Below, in pieces: positions 1-6,158 of a stretch of DNA of 41,751 nt. Every line of letters starts with the position of its first letter. Position 1 is the stretch's first letter. The DNA lies in assembly GCA_035530955.1 (NCBI GenBank), contig DATKTT010000193.1:1-41751 (forward strand), written 5' to 3'. Under the pieces are notes generated by a model. The model searched no databases. It saw only the letters and a program-made list of their open reading frames with translations, and was not told where the DNA came from. The translations under genes were made by a program, and so were the position numbers. The stretch comes from Williamwhitmania sp035530955. GTDB taxonomy: Bacteria > Bacteroidota > Bacteroidia > Bacteroidales > Williamwhitmaniaceae.

Positions 1-141
1 AACCCATTCTATCTGATAACCGCCATCAATTTTTATGAGTAATGTAAAAAAGTGTTCCCTTTCGTCTTTTTTAAGACGCTTTGTGAGAAAGTTTAGTTGG
101 TGCTGTGTTATACATATGTTTCTCATATGTTCACACATGAT
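1..141. repeat. 141-bp terminal direct repeat, left copy
   Basis: Identical base for base to 41611-41751. The repeat lies inside an open reading frame that continues across the join, so it most likely marks the overlap of a circularly closed assembly rather than a biological terminal repeat. 141 is also a common maximum k-mer size in metagenome assemblers. Confidence 0.95.
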
Positions 142-234
142 ACGGTCATAAGCGACTTGGGCGGCTTCGCTTAATAATTGTGTATCCCTTAAATAATCAC
201 CAGGGTAAAATAAGAACGCAGGGTCTTTGCCCAT
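1..234 (-). CDS. DUF1376 phage replication-type protein, 5' part (runs off the left edge)
   Basis: This is the N-terminal 78 codons of a 101-residue protein that is completed at 41539-41610 once the window is circularised. The N-terminus reads GKDPAFLFYPGDYL, the hallmark of DUF1376, a small domain found at the front of many phage and prophage replication or helicase-loader-like proteins. The frame is unbroken over the 47 codons of the terminal repeat. The ATG at 232-234 follows the TAG of the GIY-YIG gene (236-238) by one base, which implies translational coupling. The protein stops soon after the ASRR motif, so it is a single-domain version lacking the usual C-terminal extension. The family is recognised by sequence pattern; a role in replication is inferred from relatives and the early-gene context. 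Confidence 0.85.
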   Translation of the reverse strand, partial: MGKDPAFLFYPGDYLRDTQLLSEAAQVAYDRIMCEHMRNICITQHQLNFLTKRLKKDEREHFFTLLIKIDGGYQIEWV

Positions 235-235
235 A

Positions 236-538
236 CTATATAAGCCTTTTGTTAAGTGTTGGATGTAATCTTTTAATAAAATACTTTTCAAGTTTTAATC
301 TGTGTTTATTTATGAATCTTATTTTAATTAAGAATTTTTTTGATTTAAGACGATTATAGATATTGTGTGCGGTTATTCTTCTTTTAAGATTGGTTGATGT
401 CCCTACATATAATAATTTATAATTATTTCTAACTGAGCTATAAATATAAAAAGCATAGCACCCAGCCATTTCTGGGATATAATTAAAATTAATCATGATC
501 CATTTTTTATAATGGAATTCTTGATTATTATTCTGCAT
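236..538 (-). CDS. GIY-YIG endonuclease, small homing type
   Basis: A 100-residue protein that is essentially one GIY-YIG domain. The first motif is GCY at residues 26-28 and the second is YVG at 44-46, followed by TNLKRR with the catalytic-type arginine near 53. The glutamate expected on the third helix is E84 (LEKYF), and the terminal LHPTLN supplies the conserved asparagine N96. Such single-domain enzymes in phages are usually free-standing homing endonucleases. It is sandwiched between a ribbon-helix-helix gene, whose stop overlaps its start by 11 bases, and the DUF1376 gene one base downstream. Its own ribosome binding site is weak, so coupled translation is likely. Stop codon TAG. Confidence 0.88.
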   Translation of the reverse strand: MQNNNQEFHYKKWIMINFNYIPEMAGCYAFYIYSSVRNNYKLLYVGTSTNLKRRITAHNIYNRLKSKKFLIKIRFINKHRLKLEKYFIKRLHPTLNKRLI

Positions 539-677
539 TTTCTTTTTGAACTTTTTCTCGGAGAGTTAATTCTACAAAGTGGGATCGGTTTCGATATTTG
601 CCGTTGCTATCAGCAACGTATTGATCAACATCTTTTATGATTTGATCATCGATCATAACATTAAGTGGTTTTAACAT
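528..677 (-). CDS. Ribbon-helix-helix (CopG/Arc-like) DNA-binding protein
   Basis: A 49-residue protein too short for many gene callers. The beta-strand region reads LNVMIDDQIIKDVDQYV. It is followed by the turn and second helix with RNRSHFVELTLRE, the typical CopG arrangement in which the N-terminal strand contacts DNA and a dimer forms the fold. ATG at 675-677 is preceded by AGAAAGGA at good spacing. A near-consensus promoter lies 28 bases further upstream. It is probably the first gene of a small operon with the GIY-YIG and DUF1376 genes, and an autoregulatory role is plausible. Reading checked codon by codon; function by family only. Confidence 0.8.
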   Translation of the reverse strand: MLKPLNVMIDDQIIKDVDQYVADSNGKYRNRSHFVELTLREKVQKENAE

Positions 678-704
678 AATTATTCCTTTCTTGTTTTACA
701 ATTT

Positions 705-733
705 AATATACTCAATATTTAATTTTTTGTCAA
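705..733 (-). promoter_or_regulatory. Sigma70-type promoter for the RHH/GIY-YIG/DUF1376 operon
   Basis: On the minus strand TTGACA (728-733), a 17-base spacer, then TATATT (705-710). The -35 is perfect and the -10 has five of six matches. The start would be near 698, giving a leader of about 20 bases that holds an AGAAAGGA site before the RHH start codon at 677. Confidence 0.72.
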
Positions 734-736
734 TAC

Positions 737-895
737 TTATTTTCTCTTTTCACACTTCGGGCAGATCCTTTTTTCTTGACCAGGTGGAAAATCTTTATAA
801 TAGTCCACTCTTATTTTTCCACAGTCTCTATAAACTTCAAAAGTCAATTTACATTTAGGACAGCGGAATATGCCCTTGATTAATTTTGTTTCCAA
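737..895 (-). CDS. Small zinc-ribbon protein
   Basis: A 52-residue frame with CPKC near the start and a second CPKC near the end, about 30 residues apart: a four-cysteine zinc ribbon. The start is a TTG (893-895) immediately after the TAA that ends the upstream frame, with GGAG about eleven bases before it. Com-like translational regulators and other phage zinc ribbons have this size, but no specific family was recognised. It ends just before the promoter at 705-733. The non-ATG start lowers confidence. Confidence 0.6.
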   Translation of the reverse strand: METKLIKGIFRCPKCKLTFEVYRDCGKIRVDYYKDFPPGQEKRICPKCEKRK

Positions 896-898
896 TTA

Positions 899-1285
899 TT
901 ATTTTTCTCCTTTTCCACGAAAATATTTTTCCAGTCTCGAATCCAGTTTTATGAGATCCCGTTTTATAAAGCGGTACCATGAGTTTGAAAAGTGGTATCC
1001 ATTATTTCTTAAAATACAAAGTGGCGCCTGAATTTCTACTCTGGTTAGATTAAATACTTTTATCAACATAAATGTAATCACCCGGATTTTTTGAATTGCA
1101 TCTTTATTATTTAAAAGCCATGCTTGATAGTTTGTTTCAGATTCTAATAGCTTTTCTTTTGGTAAATTTGCTTGACGTTGTTTTTTGATTCTATTATGAT
1201 AAATAGTTTTGCAAGCAGGGTGTCTTTCAGCGTCCGATCGCATTCCGGCTGGGAGCGGTAACTTGCATTCTTTACAGATTGCCAT
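899..1285 (-). CDS. Hypothetical protein with N-terminal treble-clef-like zinc finger
   Basis: A 128-residue protein. The N-terminus has CKEC at residues 4-7 and then HPAC around 22-25, with a basic stretch (RIKKQRQ) after it, which resembles a short DNA- or RNA-binding zinc finger. The rest is mixed helical with a basic C-terminus (FRGKGEK) and no recognised domain. A GGGGA site lies about eight bases before ATG 1283-1285. It sits between small unknown early genes; function unknown. Confidence 0.6.
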   Translation of the reverse strand: MAICKECKLPLPAGMRSDAERHPACKTIYHNRIKKQRQANLPKEKLLESETNYQAWLLNNKDAIQKIRVITFMLIKVFNLTRVEIQAPLCILRNNGYHFSNSWYRFIKRDLIKLDSRLEKYFRGKGEK

Positions 1286-1412
1286 AATTTATTCCCCAAG
1301 TATTATTCAATATACCATTTTTGGCCTCAATAGGGGTGTATATACCTCTATAATGAAATGGCCGTATGGTTTTATGGTAGAACGTCTTAAATGTAATAAA
1401 AATAAGGATCAT
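1272..1412 (-). CDS. Possible 46-residue protein in the gap 1286-1429
   Basis: The interval between the flanking genes holds one open minus-strand frame from ATG 1410-1412 to TAA 1272-1274, overlapping the next gene's start by 14 bases. It begins with a hydrophobic stretch (MILIFITF) and has no recognised motif. No convincing ribosome binding site precedes it. The gap could equally be untranslated leader sequence. Confidence 0.25.
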   Translation of the reverse strand: MILIFITFKTFYHKTIRPFHYRGIYTPIEAKNGILNNTWGINYGNL

Positions 1413-1429
1413 AGATTTTTGAATGTCGC

Positions 1430-1651
1430 TTAAACTGAATAAAATATTTTATCATATTTCATGCCCAAGAAGAGCATCAAGGCATGGCATTTAATTTTTA
1501 TAGCGCTTTCATATTCCTTGCCCTTACCTTTGTTCCATTCATCTCCTCCAATAGTAACCTCGTAGGGAATCGCGTTTTTCGATTCTTTTATTCTGGCCCT
1601 GAATTGTTTTGTTTTTGTGATAAAGACTTCTATTTCTAATTCGTTATTCAT
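1430..1651 (-). CDS. Small hypothetical protein
   Basis: A 73-residue protein with alternating charged and hydrophobic residues typical of a small alpha/beta fold. No family recognised. Its start follows a GAGG site. Upstream lies the 10-bp inverted repeat at 1672-1734, so this gene is the first after a probable attenuator or terminator. Confidence 0.5.
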   Translation of the reverse strand: MNNELEIEVFITKTKQFRARIKESKNAIPYEVTIGGDEWNKGKGKEYESAIKIKCHALMLFLGMKYDKIFYSV

Positions 1652-1671
1652 TTTAACCTCATAAAAATTAA

Positions 1672-1734
1672 CAGGCGGATGTTTGCGGGCGTATCCATGT
1701 CCCCAACGTCCTTACGGATAGTTGCATCCGCCTG
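1672..1734 (-). promoter_or_regulatory. Large stem-loop in intergenic leader, possible terminator or attenuator
   Basis: CAGGCGGATG at 1672-1681 pairs perfectly with CATCCGCCTG at 1725-1734. Inside the 43-base loop TATCC (1692-1696) pairs with GGATA (1716-1720). On the minus strand the stem is followed by TTAATTTTT, which is terminator-like, although the loop is unusually long. It separates the recombination genes from the downstream small genes. Confidence 0.6.
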
Positions 1735-1740
1735 AAAATA

Positions 1741-2433
1741 TTAATTTGATCTGATATTCAAACCAGATTCTTTTTTACTGGTAACGCCCGGGATAACAAT
1801 TGCCCCCTTGGTTGCTGCCATAACTTTATTCAAAGCAGACATATTAACATCAAGATATTCCATCGGAACTTTCCCGGATGCAACCGCTTTAATCAACATC
1901 ATTTTATTTACAACTTCCGCTTTCCAAGTTTCCCTTGTTGATATCCCCTGGACCTTTTCTACCGGCGCTGCCGTTCTCGCGGAAACGATTGGAACTTGGC
2001 CGGTAATGATTTTCTCAACGAGTTTTGGATTTTCCTCTTTCTCTGCATGTCTGATCGCTTTTTGTTTTTCAAAATCATCAAGCCGTTTCTGTTCTGCTGC
2101 GAGTCGTTTTTGTTCTCTCCGGTCCCAATCCAATATCAGATTTCGGCATTCAAACTCAGCTCTTTTTGGTTGTTCGTCAACCTGATTCTTTTTTGCGATA
2201 AGATTTTTATGAAGTTGATAGGCCATGTCAATTTCCGGTTTGAAAAATTCTTCAATACGAGCCCTGATTTTTTTCAGTTCAACTACATATTGACCAACAG
2301 CATGAGCTTCAGGATTGGAGGTGATTTTAATAATCCCCGGATCTTGCTTGAGAGCAAGGTTAATTTCCGGAGTGATTGCTTCTGCCGAGGAGTCGGGAGA
2401 ATTGATTTGAATTTTCCTTTTACCGTTTTCCAT
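1741..2433 (-). CDS. Coiled-coil protein of the phage recombination module
   Basis: A 230-residue, highly charged helical protein. Residues about 50-140 form a long helix or coiled coil rich in K, E and R (DWDRREQKRLAAEQKRL). The C-terminal part has STRETWKAEV and VPMEYLDVNMSALNK, a pattern I recognise from phage proteins encoded beside single-strand annealing proteins and exonucleases. It lies four bases downstream of the RecB-like nuclease and in the same operon as the MGM101/Rad52-like gene, so an accessory role in recombination or protection of DNA ends is likely. No catalytic motif is seen. The family is known mainly by synteny. Confidence 0.6.
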   Translation of the reverse strand: MENGKRKIQINSPDSSAEAITPEINLALKQDPGIIKITSNPEAHAVGQYVVELKKIRARIEEFFKPEIDMAYQLHKNLIAKKNQVDEQPKRAEFECRNLILDWDRREQKRLAAEQKRLDDFEKQKAIRHAEKEENPKLVEKIITGQVPIVSARTAAPVEKVQGISTRETWKAEVVNKMMLIKAVASGKVPMEYLDVNMSALNKVMAATKGAIVIPGVTSKKESGLNIRSN

Positions 2434-2437
2434 GTTA

Positions 2438-2968
2438 TTAATTCCTCTCTTTCCAGTTAATAAGTTTTACGCAAGCGAGCCAGGCGGACTTGTCACTGAG
2501 ATCATTATCGTAAATCTCAGTTTTATAAGTTCCGTTTGACCGAAGCGCAACATATCCTCTTTTGACAAATCTTCTTTGGCATAATGAATATGCCATTGTT
2601 TGGAGTCTCGTAACAGCTTGAGCCTCATTTGTTTTAATGTCCAGAAGAAAATATCCTCCGGGATATAAAGCACAATTATAAATAAGTCTATCGTATGTTC
2701 CTTTATAATCAAGAGATTTATTTTGCACTCGTTTTTCAATATGAATTATTTTACCGCCAACTTCATTCCTAAATTTTATCCAGCCGTTTAAATATTTTTT
2801 TATACGTGGATCCACGCTGTCCATATACAATGTATCCAAATCATATTTAGCGGTGACAGAATGTACTTCGCTTCCTCTTTTTAAATAGAACTGCCTGTCT
2901 ATTTCTGGTATATTAAATGGCCATTTATATAGACCGCAATCATTCAAGATTTGAGTAACATGCTTCAT
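2438..2968 (-). CDS. PD-(D/E)XK (RecB/RecE-like) nuclease
   Basis: A 176-residue protein with the RecB-family nuclease pattern: RGSEVH at 31-36, GTYDRL with D93, LLDIKT with D110 and K112, then RLQTMAYSL with Q123 and Y127. These are the metal- and DNA-backbone-contacting positions of the fold. It is shorter than full RecE but matches small phage exonucleases that pair with an annealing protein. The ATG overlaps the stop of the upstream MGM101/Rad52-like gene by one base (TAATG), so the two are translationally coupled. It probably resects double-strand ends to give single strands for annealing. Confidence 0.82.
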   Translation of the reverse strand: MKHVTQILNDCGLYKWPFNIPEIDRQFYLKRGSEVHSVTAKYDLDTLYMDSVDPRIKKYLNGWIKFRNEVGGKIIHIEKRVQNKSLDYKGTYDRLIYNCALYPGGYFLLDIKTNEAQAVTRLQTMAYSLCQRRFVKRGYVALRSNGTYKTEIYDNDLSDKSAWLACVKLINWKERN

Positions 2969-3933
2969 TATTTAAAAGGAAGCTCTGTATTATCTCCTAC
3001 ATCCACAAGATCATTATCGTTAGGGATAATCGGTAGAGCGTCTGAATCAAGATTCTTTTTAGACAATCTTACAAATTCGTTTATCTTGAATTCTAAATGC
3101 TTATAAAGGTCATCGATTTGCTTCCCGGTGAGATCGTTAAATTTCTTGATAGCAACTCCGAATAATTCAAAAGTGTGAGCATCGAGAATCACATCAGCGC
3201 CTTTAATACTTCCAGCTTTGTTGATAAAAAACTCATGGAGGAGTATGGCGCGCTTTCGCTGTTCTTTTGTAATTGAGACTTTTATCGGTTCGTTGTGTTC
3301 TTTGATATTAGATAAAGATTCATCCCAAAAAGGTTTTGCATTTTTATGGCGCCATTGATAGCAACTCGGTTTATCAGATCCCCTTTTTGATGTTTTGTTT
3401 CTCCACACTTTCACAGCGTTTCTATCTGTCCATTTTTCTATAAATCGAGGTTGCCATAATTTCTTTGCAATCCCAAGATCCTTACAGCATCGAGTAACAC
3501 AATCGCTTTTTGCGCCCTCATAGGCGGTCCCCCAGGAGGATTTCGGATTGCTTGGGAAATATTCTGCCTCTCCGATTGCCTGAGATATAAAACATCCACG
3601 AATGTACAAGCTCCCAATATAGAACACTCTATTGTTTTCTATTTTTGTGGATTGCTGAATAATGACCCACTGGCCATGGCCGAATGCTTTATTTAAAACA
3701 TCCCGATAAAACACTTGAGGAAGATAAACAATCCCATCCGGCCGGATATTAATATCGTTTTCGTTGATGTTTCTCAAAAGGATCTTTTTTTCATCTTCTG
3801 TGATTGTTAATAGAGAGGCATTTTGAAATTCGATCACCCCGGATCCGGCCGATTCAATTTTTTTCATGATCTGATTATCTACCAGATCCTCTCCGTCAAT
3901 TTTTTTGACAGCTGTGTTTTTCTTTTCTTCCAT
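2968..3933 (-). CDS. MGM101/Rad52-type single-strand annealing protein
   Basis: A 321-residue protein. Residues about 60-180 match the MGM101 branch of the Rad52 superfamily: RPDGIVYLPQVFYRDVLNKA, then GQWVII, a strand region with IGEAEYFPSNPKSSWG, and AYEGAKSDCVTRCCKDLGI followed by LWQPRFIEKW. The C-terminal half is helical and charged and ends in an acidic tail (NDNDLVDVGDNTELPFK), as in many phage annealing proteins where the tail may contact single-strand DNA-binding protein. It is the first gene of a three-gene recombination module with the nuclease and the coiled-coil protein. It should anneal complementary strands during recombination-dependent replication or repair. Confidence 0.88.
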   Translation of the reverse strand: MEEKKNTAVKKIDGEDLVDNQIMKKIESAGSGVIEFQNASLLTITEDEKKILLRNINENDINIRPDGIVYLPQVFYRDVLNKAFGHGQWVIIQQSTKIENNRVFYIGSLYIRGCFISQAIGEAEYFPSNPKSSWGTAYEGAKSDCVTRCCKDLGIAKKLWQPRFIEKWTDRNAVKVWRNKTSKRGSDKPSCYQWRHKNAKPFWDESLSNIKEHNEPIKVSITKEQRKRAILLHEFFINKAGSIKGADVILDAHTFELFGVAIKKFNDLTGKQIDDLYKHLEFKINEFVRLSKKNLDSDALPIIPNDNDLVDVGDNTELPFK

Positions 3934-3960
3934 TGTCTTCTCCGTTTTTAATGACCTATT

Positions 3961-4239
3961 TTATTCTTGAACGATTCCCATTTCTTCAATCAACTGACAT
4001 ACTATATTATAGATCCGATCTTTAACGTCTTGAGTTTCTTCGACAATTTGATCGTCTTTTATAATTCGTTTGACGAAGCCGAGTTTTCCACAGCAGAGAG
4101 AGCATAGATCGTAAGATACGTAAATTGATCCGCTTGTTTGGAAACCGCGCGGATTGTATTCAAGTTTAACCCTGTTCAAATCATCAGATTTTTCAACTTG
4201 ATGTTTGCATTGATCACAAAAAAATGTTTCCTTTTTCAT
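3961..4239 (-). CDS. Small zinc-binding protein
   Basis: A 92-residue protein. CDQC at residues 8-11 and a second cluster CSLCC about 35 residues later give a probable zinc ribbon, followed by a helical acidic C-terminus. Its start overlaps the last base of the upstream zinc protein's stop, so the two are coupled. Specific function unknown. Confidence 0.6.
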   Translation of the reverse strand: MKKETFFCDQCKHQVEKSDDLNRVKLEYNPRGFQTSGSIYVSYDLCSLCCGKLGFVKRIIKDDQIVEETQDVKDRIYNIVCQLIEEMGIVQE

Positions 4240-4421
4240 TAATAACCTCTTTCTTCAAAGTCGTTAAAATCATTCATCTCAATTTCTTCCTGAGTAATCG
4301 AATGATTGCAATCATCTTCAATGCAAACATAAGATCCAGATGAATCTAAAATATGAACTGTGTCCGTTTCGCAATTCGGGCAGTGAGTTTCGATTTCTTC
4401 GGTGATACGACGTCCAGGCAT
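4239..4421 (-). CDS. Small zinc-ribbon protein
   Basis: A 60-residue acidic protein with CPNC at 14-17 and C(x4)C (CIEDDC) about 17 residues later, consistent with one zinc ribbon. The C-terminus is strongly acidic (EEIEMNDFNDFEERG). It starts three bases after the stop of a membrane micropeptide and is coupled to the next zinc protein. No family named. Confidence 0.6.
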   Translation of the reverse strand: MPGRRITEEIETHCPNCETDTVHILDSSGSYVCIEDDCNHSITQEEIEMNDFNDFEERGY

Positions 4422-4423
4422 TA

Positions 4424-4519
4424 TCAGCAGCCTTTCGTTAAAACAACGATTAAGTATCCAATTAATGCTAAAACTGCATATGTCATTAAAACTAAACCAA
4501 ATATTTTATTTCGCATCAT
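4424..4519 (-). CDS. 31-residue single-span membrane micropeptide
   Basis: Frame from ATG 4517-4519 (or the adjacent ATG 4514-4516) to TGA 4424-4426. After a short basic N-terminus (MMRNK) there is one hydrophobic helix of about 20 residues, ending TKGC. AAGGA stands at good spacing upstream, within the end of the preceding gene. Spacing to neighbours is only a few bases on each side. Too small for family assignment. It could be an inhibitory membrane peptide or a superinfection factor, but that is speculative. Confidence 0.6.
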   Translation of the reverse strand: MMRNKIFGLVLMTYAVLALIGYLIVVLTKGC

Positions 4520-4521
4520 TA

Positions 4522-4752
4522 TTAAAATCCTTTTATTTCTGTTGTCTTATTAAACCAATTTTGTTCCCATCGATAGATCATCGATACAAGAGAATTAACA
4601 GAACAATCTATTTCTTCAATTGCAAGAGTTGATTTTTTATCAGGACAATTAAAATGGATTAATCCTGATTGGATCCCGGAGAATATTAATCCATGATTTT
4701 CAGCAGTTTTAATAACAGCTTTTAAGTTGTCCATTAAATTTGAGCCCTCCAT
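4522..4752 (-). CDS. Small hypothetical protein
   Basis: A 76-residue protein with mixed alpha/beta character and no recognised motif. An internal ATG at residue 7 (MDNLKAV) is an alternative start. It overlaps the end of the preceding cysteine-rich gene by 19 bases and ends just before the membrane micropeptide. Unknown function. Confidence 0.5.
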   Translation of the reverse strand: MEGSNLMDNLKAVIKTAENHGLIFSGIQSGLIHFNCPDKKSTLAIEEIDCSVNSLVSMIYRWEQNWFNKTTEIKGF

Positions 4753-4892
4753 AAATCAATAAGAGATAATTGATGAATTGGTTTTTCGGGCTTTAAAATT
4801 CCGTGGTTCTTGCCGCCACAAATACAGGTGCATTTTTTTGACTGAGCATGTTTGCATCTGTCTGTACAGGTTATTTTTCTTTTGTTGGTCAT
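4734..4892 (-). CDS. Cysteine-rich 52-residue protein (metal-binding)
   Basis: Frame from ATG 4890-4892 to TAA 4734-4736. The pattern C-x3-C-x7-C-x-C-x-CGGKNHG near residues 9-30 resembles a recurring phage zinc-binding microprotein. A longer frame over the same bases (4756-4941) lacks this organisation and is judged to be its shadow. The ribosome binding site is weak; translation may be coupled to the upstream gene that ends at 4896. Confidence 0.6.
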   Translation of the reverse strand: MTNKRKITCTDRCKHAQSKKCTCICGGKNHGILKPEKPIHQLSLIDLWRAQI

Positions 4893-4895
4893 GAT

Positions 4896-5093
4896 TCAAA
4901 TACCATAATGAGCTTTCGCGAACATTTCTCCTACAGTGCAAATATATTTTGGCTCATCCCACCAGTCAGAATATATTTCCCAAGATTCATCGATATTGAT
5001 TCGATGTTTCATATTCCCAATATCTATCAGCATTGCCGCCCAATCTGGATACCGGGCGGCAGGAGTTTTATCAATAACAAGATAGTATTCCAT
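4896..5093 (-). CDS. Small hypothetical protein
   Basis: A 65-residue acidic, tryptophan-rich protein (WEIYSDWWDEP). No domain recognised. It begins two bases after the upstream gene's end region and belongs to the tightly packed early operon. Confidence 0.5.
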   Translation of the reverse strand: MEYYLVIDKTPAARYPDWAAMLIDIGNMKHRINIDESWEIYSDWWDEPKYICTVGEMFAKAHYGI

Positions 5094-5094
5094 A

Positions 5095-5289
5095 TTATTC
5101 TAATTTTCCGAATTGTTTTATATCAGATGCCATTTTTGAATATTTCTCAATATATTCTGGGAAAGCATCACAAATTCTCTTGAAATTATCGGAATCCGCT
5201 TTCATAATACAATCAGCCAACGAAACGACAAAACTCCCGCCGTATCTTTTCATGGCTTCAACCACTTTTAATTTCATATCATGTTTCAT
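5095..5289 (-). CDS. Conserved-looking small phage protein
   Basis: A 64-residue helical protein. The pattern EAMKRYGGSFVVSLADC followed by FPEYIEKY recurs in small early proteins of many phages, whose function is not known to me. GGTACC lies just before the ATG region. One base separates it from the downstream gene. Confidence 0.55.
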   Translation of the reverse strand: MKHDMKLKVVEAMKRYGGSFVVSLADCIMKADSDNFKRICDAFPEYIEKYSKMASDIKQFGKLE

Positions 5290-5307
5290 TTTGGTACCTT
5301 TCGTTAT

Positions 5308-5505
5308 TTATTCTTGTGTTAAAATAGGTTCAATTAATTTAGCATCTTCTAAGAGCCAGTTTCTCCATATTTCCCAAACACCCTCACGTTTCTTTTCTTC
5401 GGGAGTCAGCATTTCCGGTATCTTCTTTCTGGCTTCGATCAATGAATTTGGAAGTCCGATAATGGCTTTACGCTGGCCGTTGTTGTTGTGGATTAGGGTG
5501 TACAT
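5308..5505 (-). CDS. Small hypothetical protein
   Basis: A 65-residue protein with a beta-type start (MYTLIHN) and a charged helical second half. No motif recognised. It lies three bases downstream of the HNH gene. Confidence 0.48.
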   Translation of the reverse strand: MYTLIHNNNGQRKAIIGLPNSLIEARKKIPEMLTPEEKKREGVWEIWRNWLLEDAKLIEPILTQE

Positions 5506-5508
5506 ATT

Positions 5509-5883
5509 TTAATTGGTTTTTCCTATTATAAAATCATCAACTTTAATAATGATAGATTGGACTTTATTTATTTCTTCTTTATTGTTAATATCCACGCCAG
5601 ATTTTTTCAATATATATTTTACCCAAAACTTATCATCTGCAAAATCTTTGTGGAATAAAATAATTTCCTTATTTTTATCCTCAAGAAACTGGTATCCATT
5701 TTTAAGATATTTAATTACTGGAGACAAAAACATACTATGTAATCTACTATGACAGGCATGACATAATTGGTTTTTGTTTTCTGGAATATCCATACCGCCT
5801 ATACTTATTGGTATAACATGATGATTATGTTCTACACGTTTTAATTGACATAGAGTGCAATATGGTCTATCTTTGTTTTTCAT
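5509..5883 (-). CDS. HNH endonuclease
   Basis: A 124-residue HNH nuclease. C9-x2-C12 and C41-x2-C44 form the structural zinc site. VEHNHHVIPISIGG carries the first catalytic histidines (21-22), N38 is the central asparagine, and CHSRLH supplies the final histidine (H49). The C-terminal 70 residues are an unrecognised lysine-rich domain, probably for DNA contact. It is the first gene after the 212-base control region and has AGAAAGGA before its ATG, so it is expressed first in this transcript. A free-standing homing role is likely, but some phage HNH proteins assist packaging. Confidence 0.85.
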   Translation of the reverse strand: MKNKDRPYCTLCQLKRVEHNHHVIPISIGGMDIPENKNQLCHACHSRLHSMFLSPVIKYLKNGYQFLEDKNKEIILFHKDFADDKFWVKYILKKSGVDINNKEEINKVQSIIIKVDDFIIGKTN

Positions 5884-6095
5884 TTATAAATATCCTTTCT
5901 GTAAAATATTATAGCAAATCACTTGCCAAAGTATTTTCAAGGCTAAATCAGAAACACTAAAAACAAAAATACTACAATTTTGTTGCCGTTAGCCTCAAAA
6001 CCATAATTACAAAAATGTAGTAATTTAATATTGTCTTTATAAATCTAACAATATTAATAATTTATCAAAAACAAAATAATTACAATTATGTACCA
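5884..6095 (-). promoter_or_regulatory. AT-rich control region with extended -10 promoter and paired dyads
   Basis: The largest non-coding stretch. An extended -10 element TGCTATAAT (minus strand, 5908-5916) would start transcription near 5901, just ahead of the HNH gene; the -35 is poor. Further upstream are three inverted repeats: aGGCTAA (5940-5946) with TTAGCCt (5989-5995); TACTACAATTTTG (5970-5982) with CAAAAATGTAGTA (6010-6022, one mismatch); TTAATATTG (6025-6033) with CAATATTAA (6049-6057). They look like operator sites or an origin-like region. No reading frame with a credible start was found. Confidence 0.55.
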
Positions 6096-6133
6096 AATAA
6101 AAAATCCCCCCTGGTTATATCAGGAGGGATTTC
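6096..6133 (-). terminator. Intrinsic terminator of the late (structural and lysis) operon
   Basis: On the minus strand AAATCCCTCCTG, a short loop, then CAGGGGGGATTT followed by TTTATTT. The stem is about 12 bp with one mismatch or wobble and the tail is U-rich. It lies just downstream of the holin-like gene, the last gene of the late block. Confidence 0.85.
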
Positions 6134-6158
6134 CGGAGAAGAGAATGAATCGGGTGGA

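Noticed and set aside
2467..2739. 90-residue minus-strand frame inside the RecB-like nuclease
   Set aside because: Different frame inside a gene with clear catalytic motifs.
4756..4941. 61-residue minus-strand frame
   Set aside because: Out of frame with the better-supported 52-residue cysteine-rich gene at 4734-4892; its residues show no pattern.
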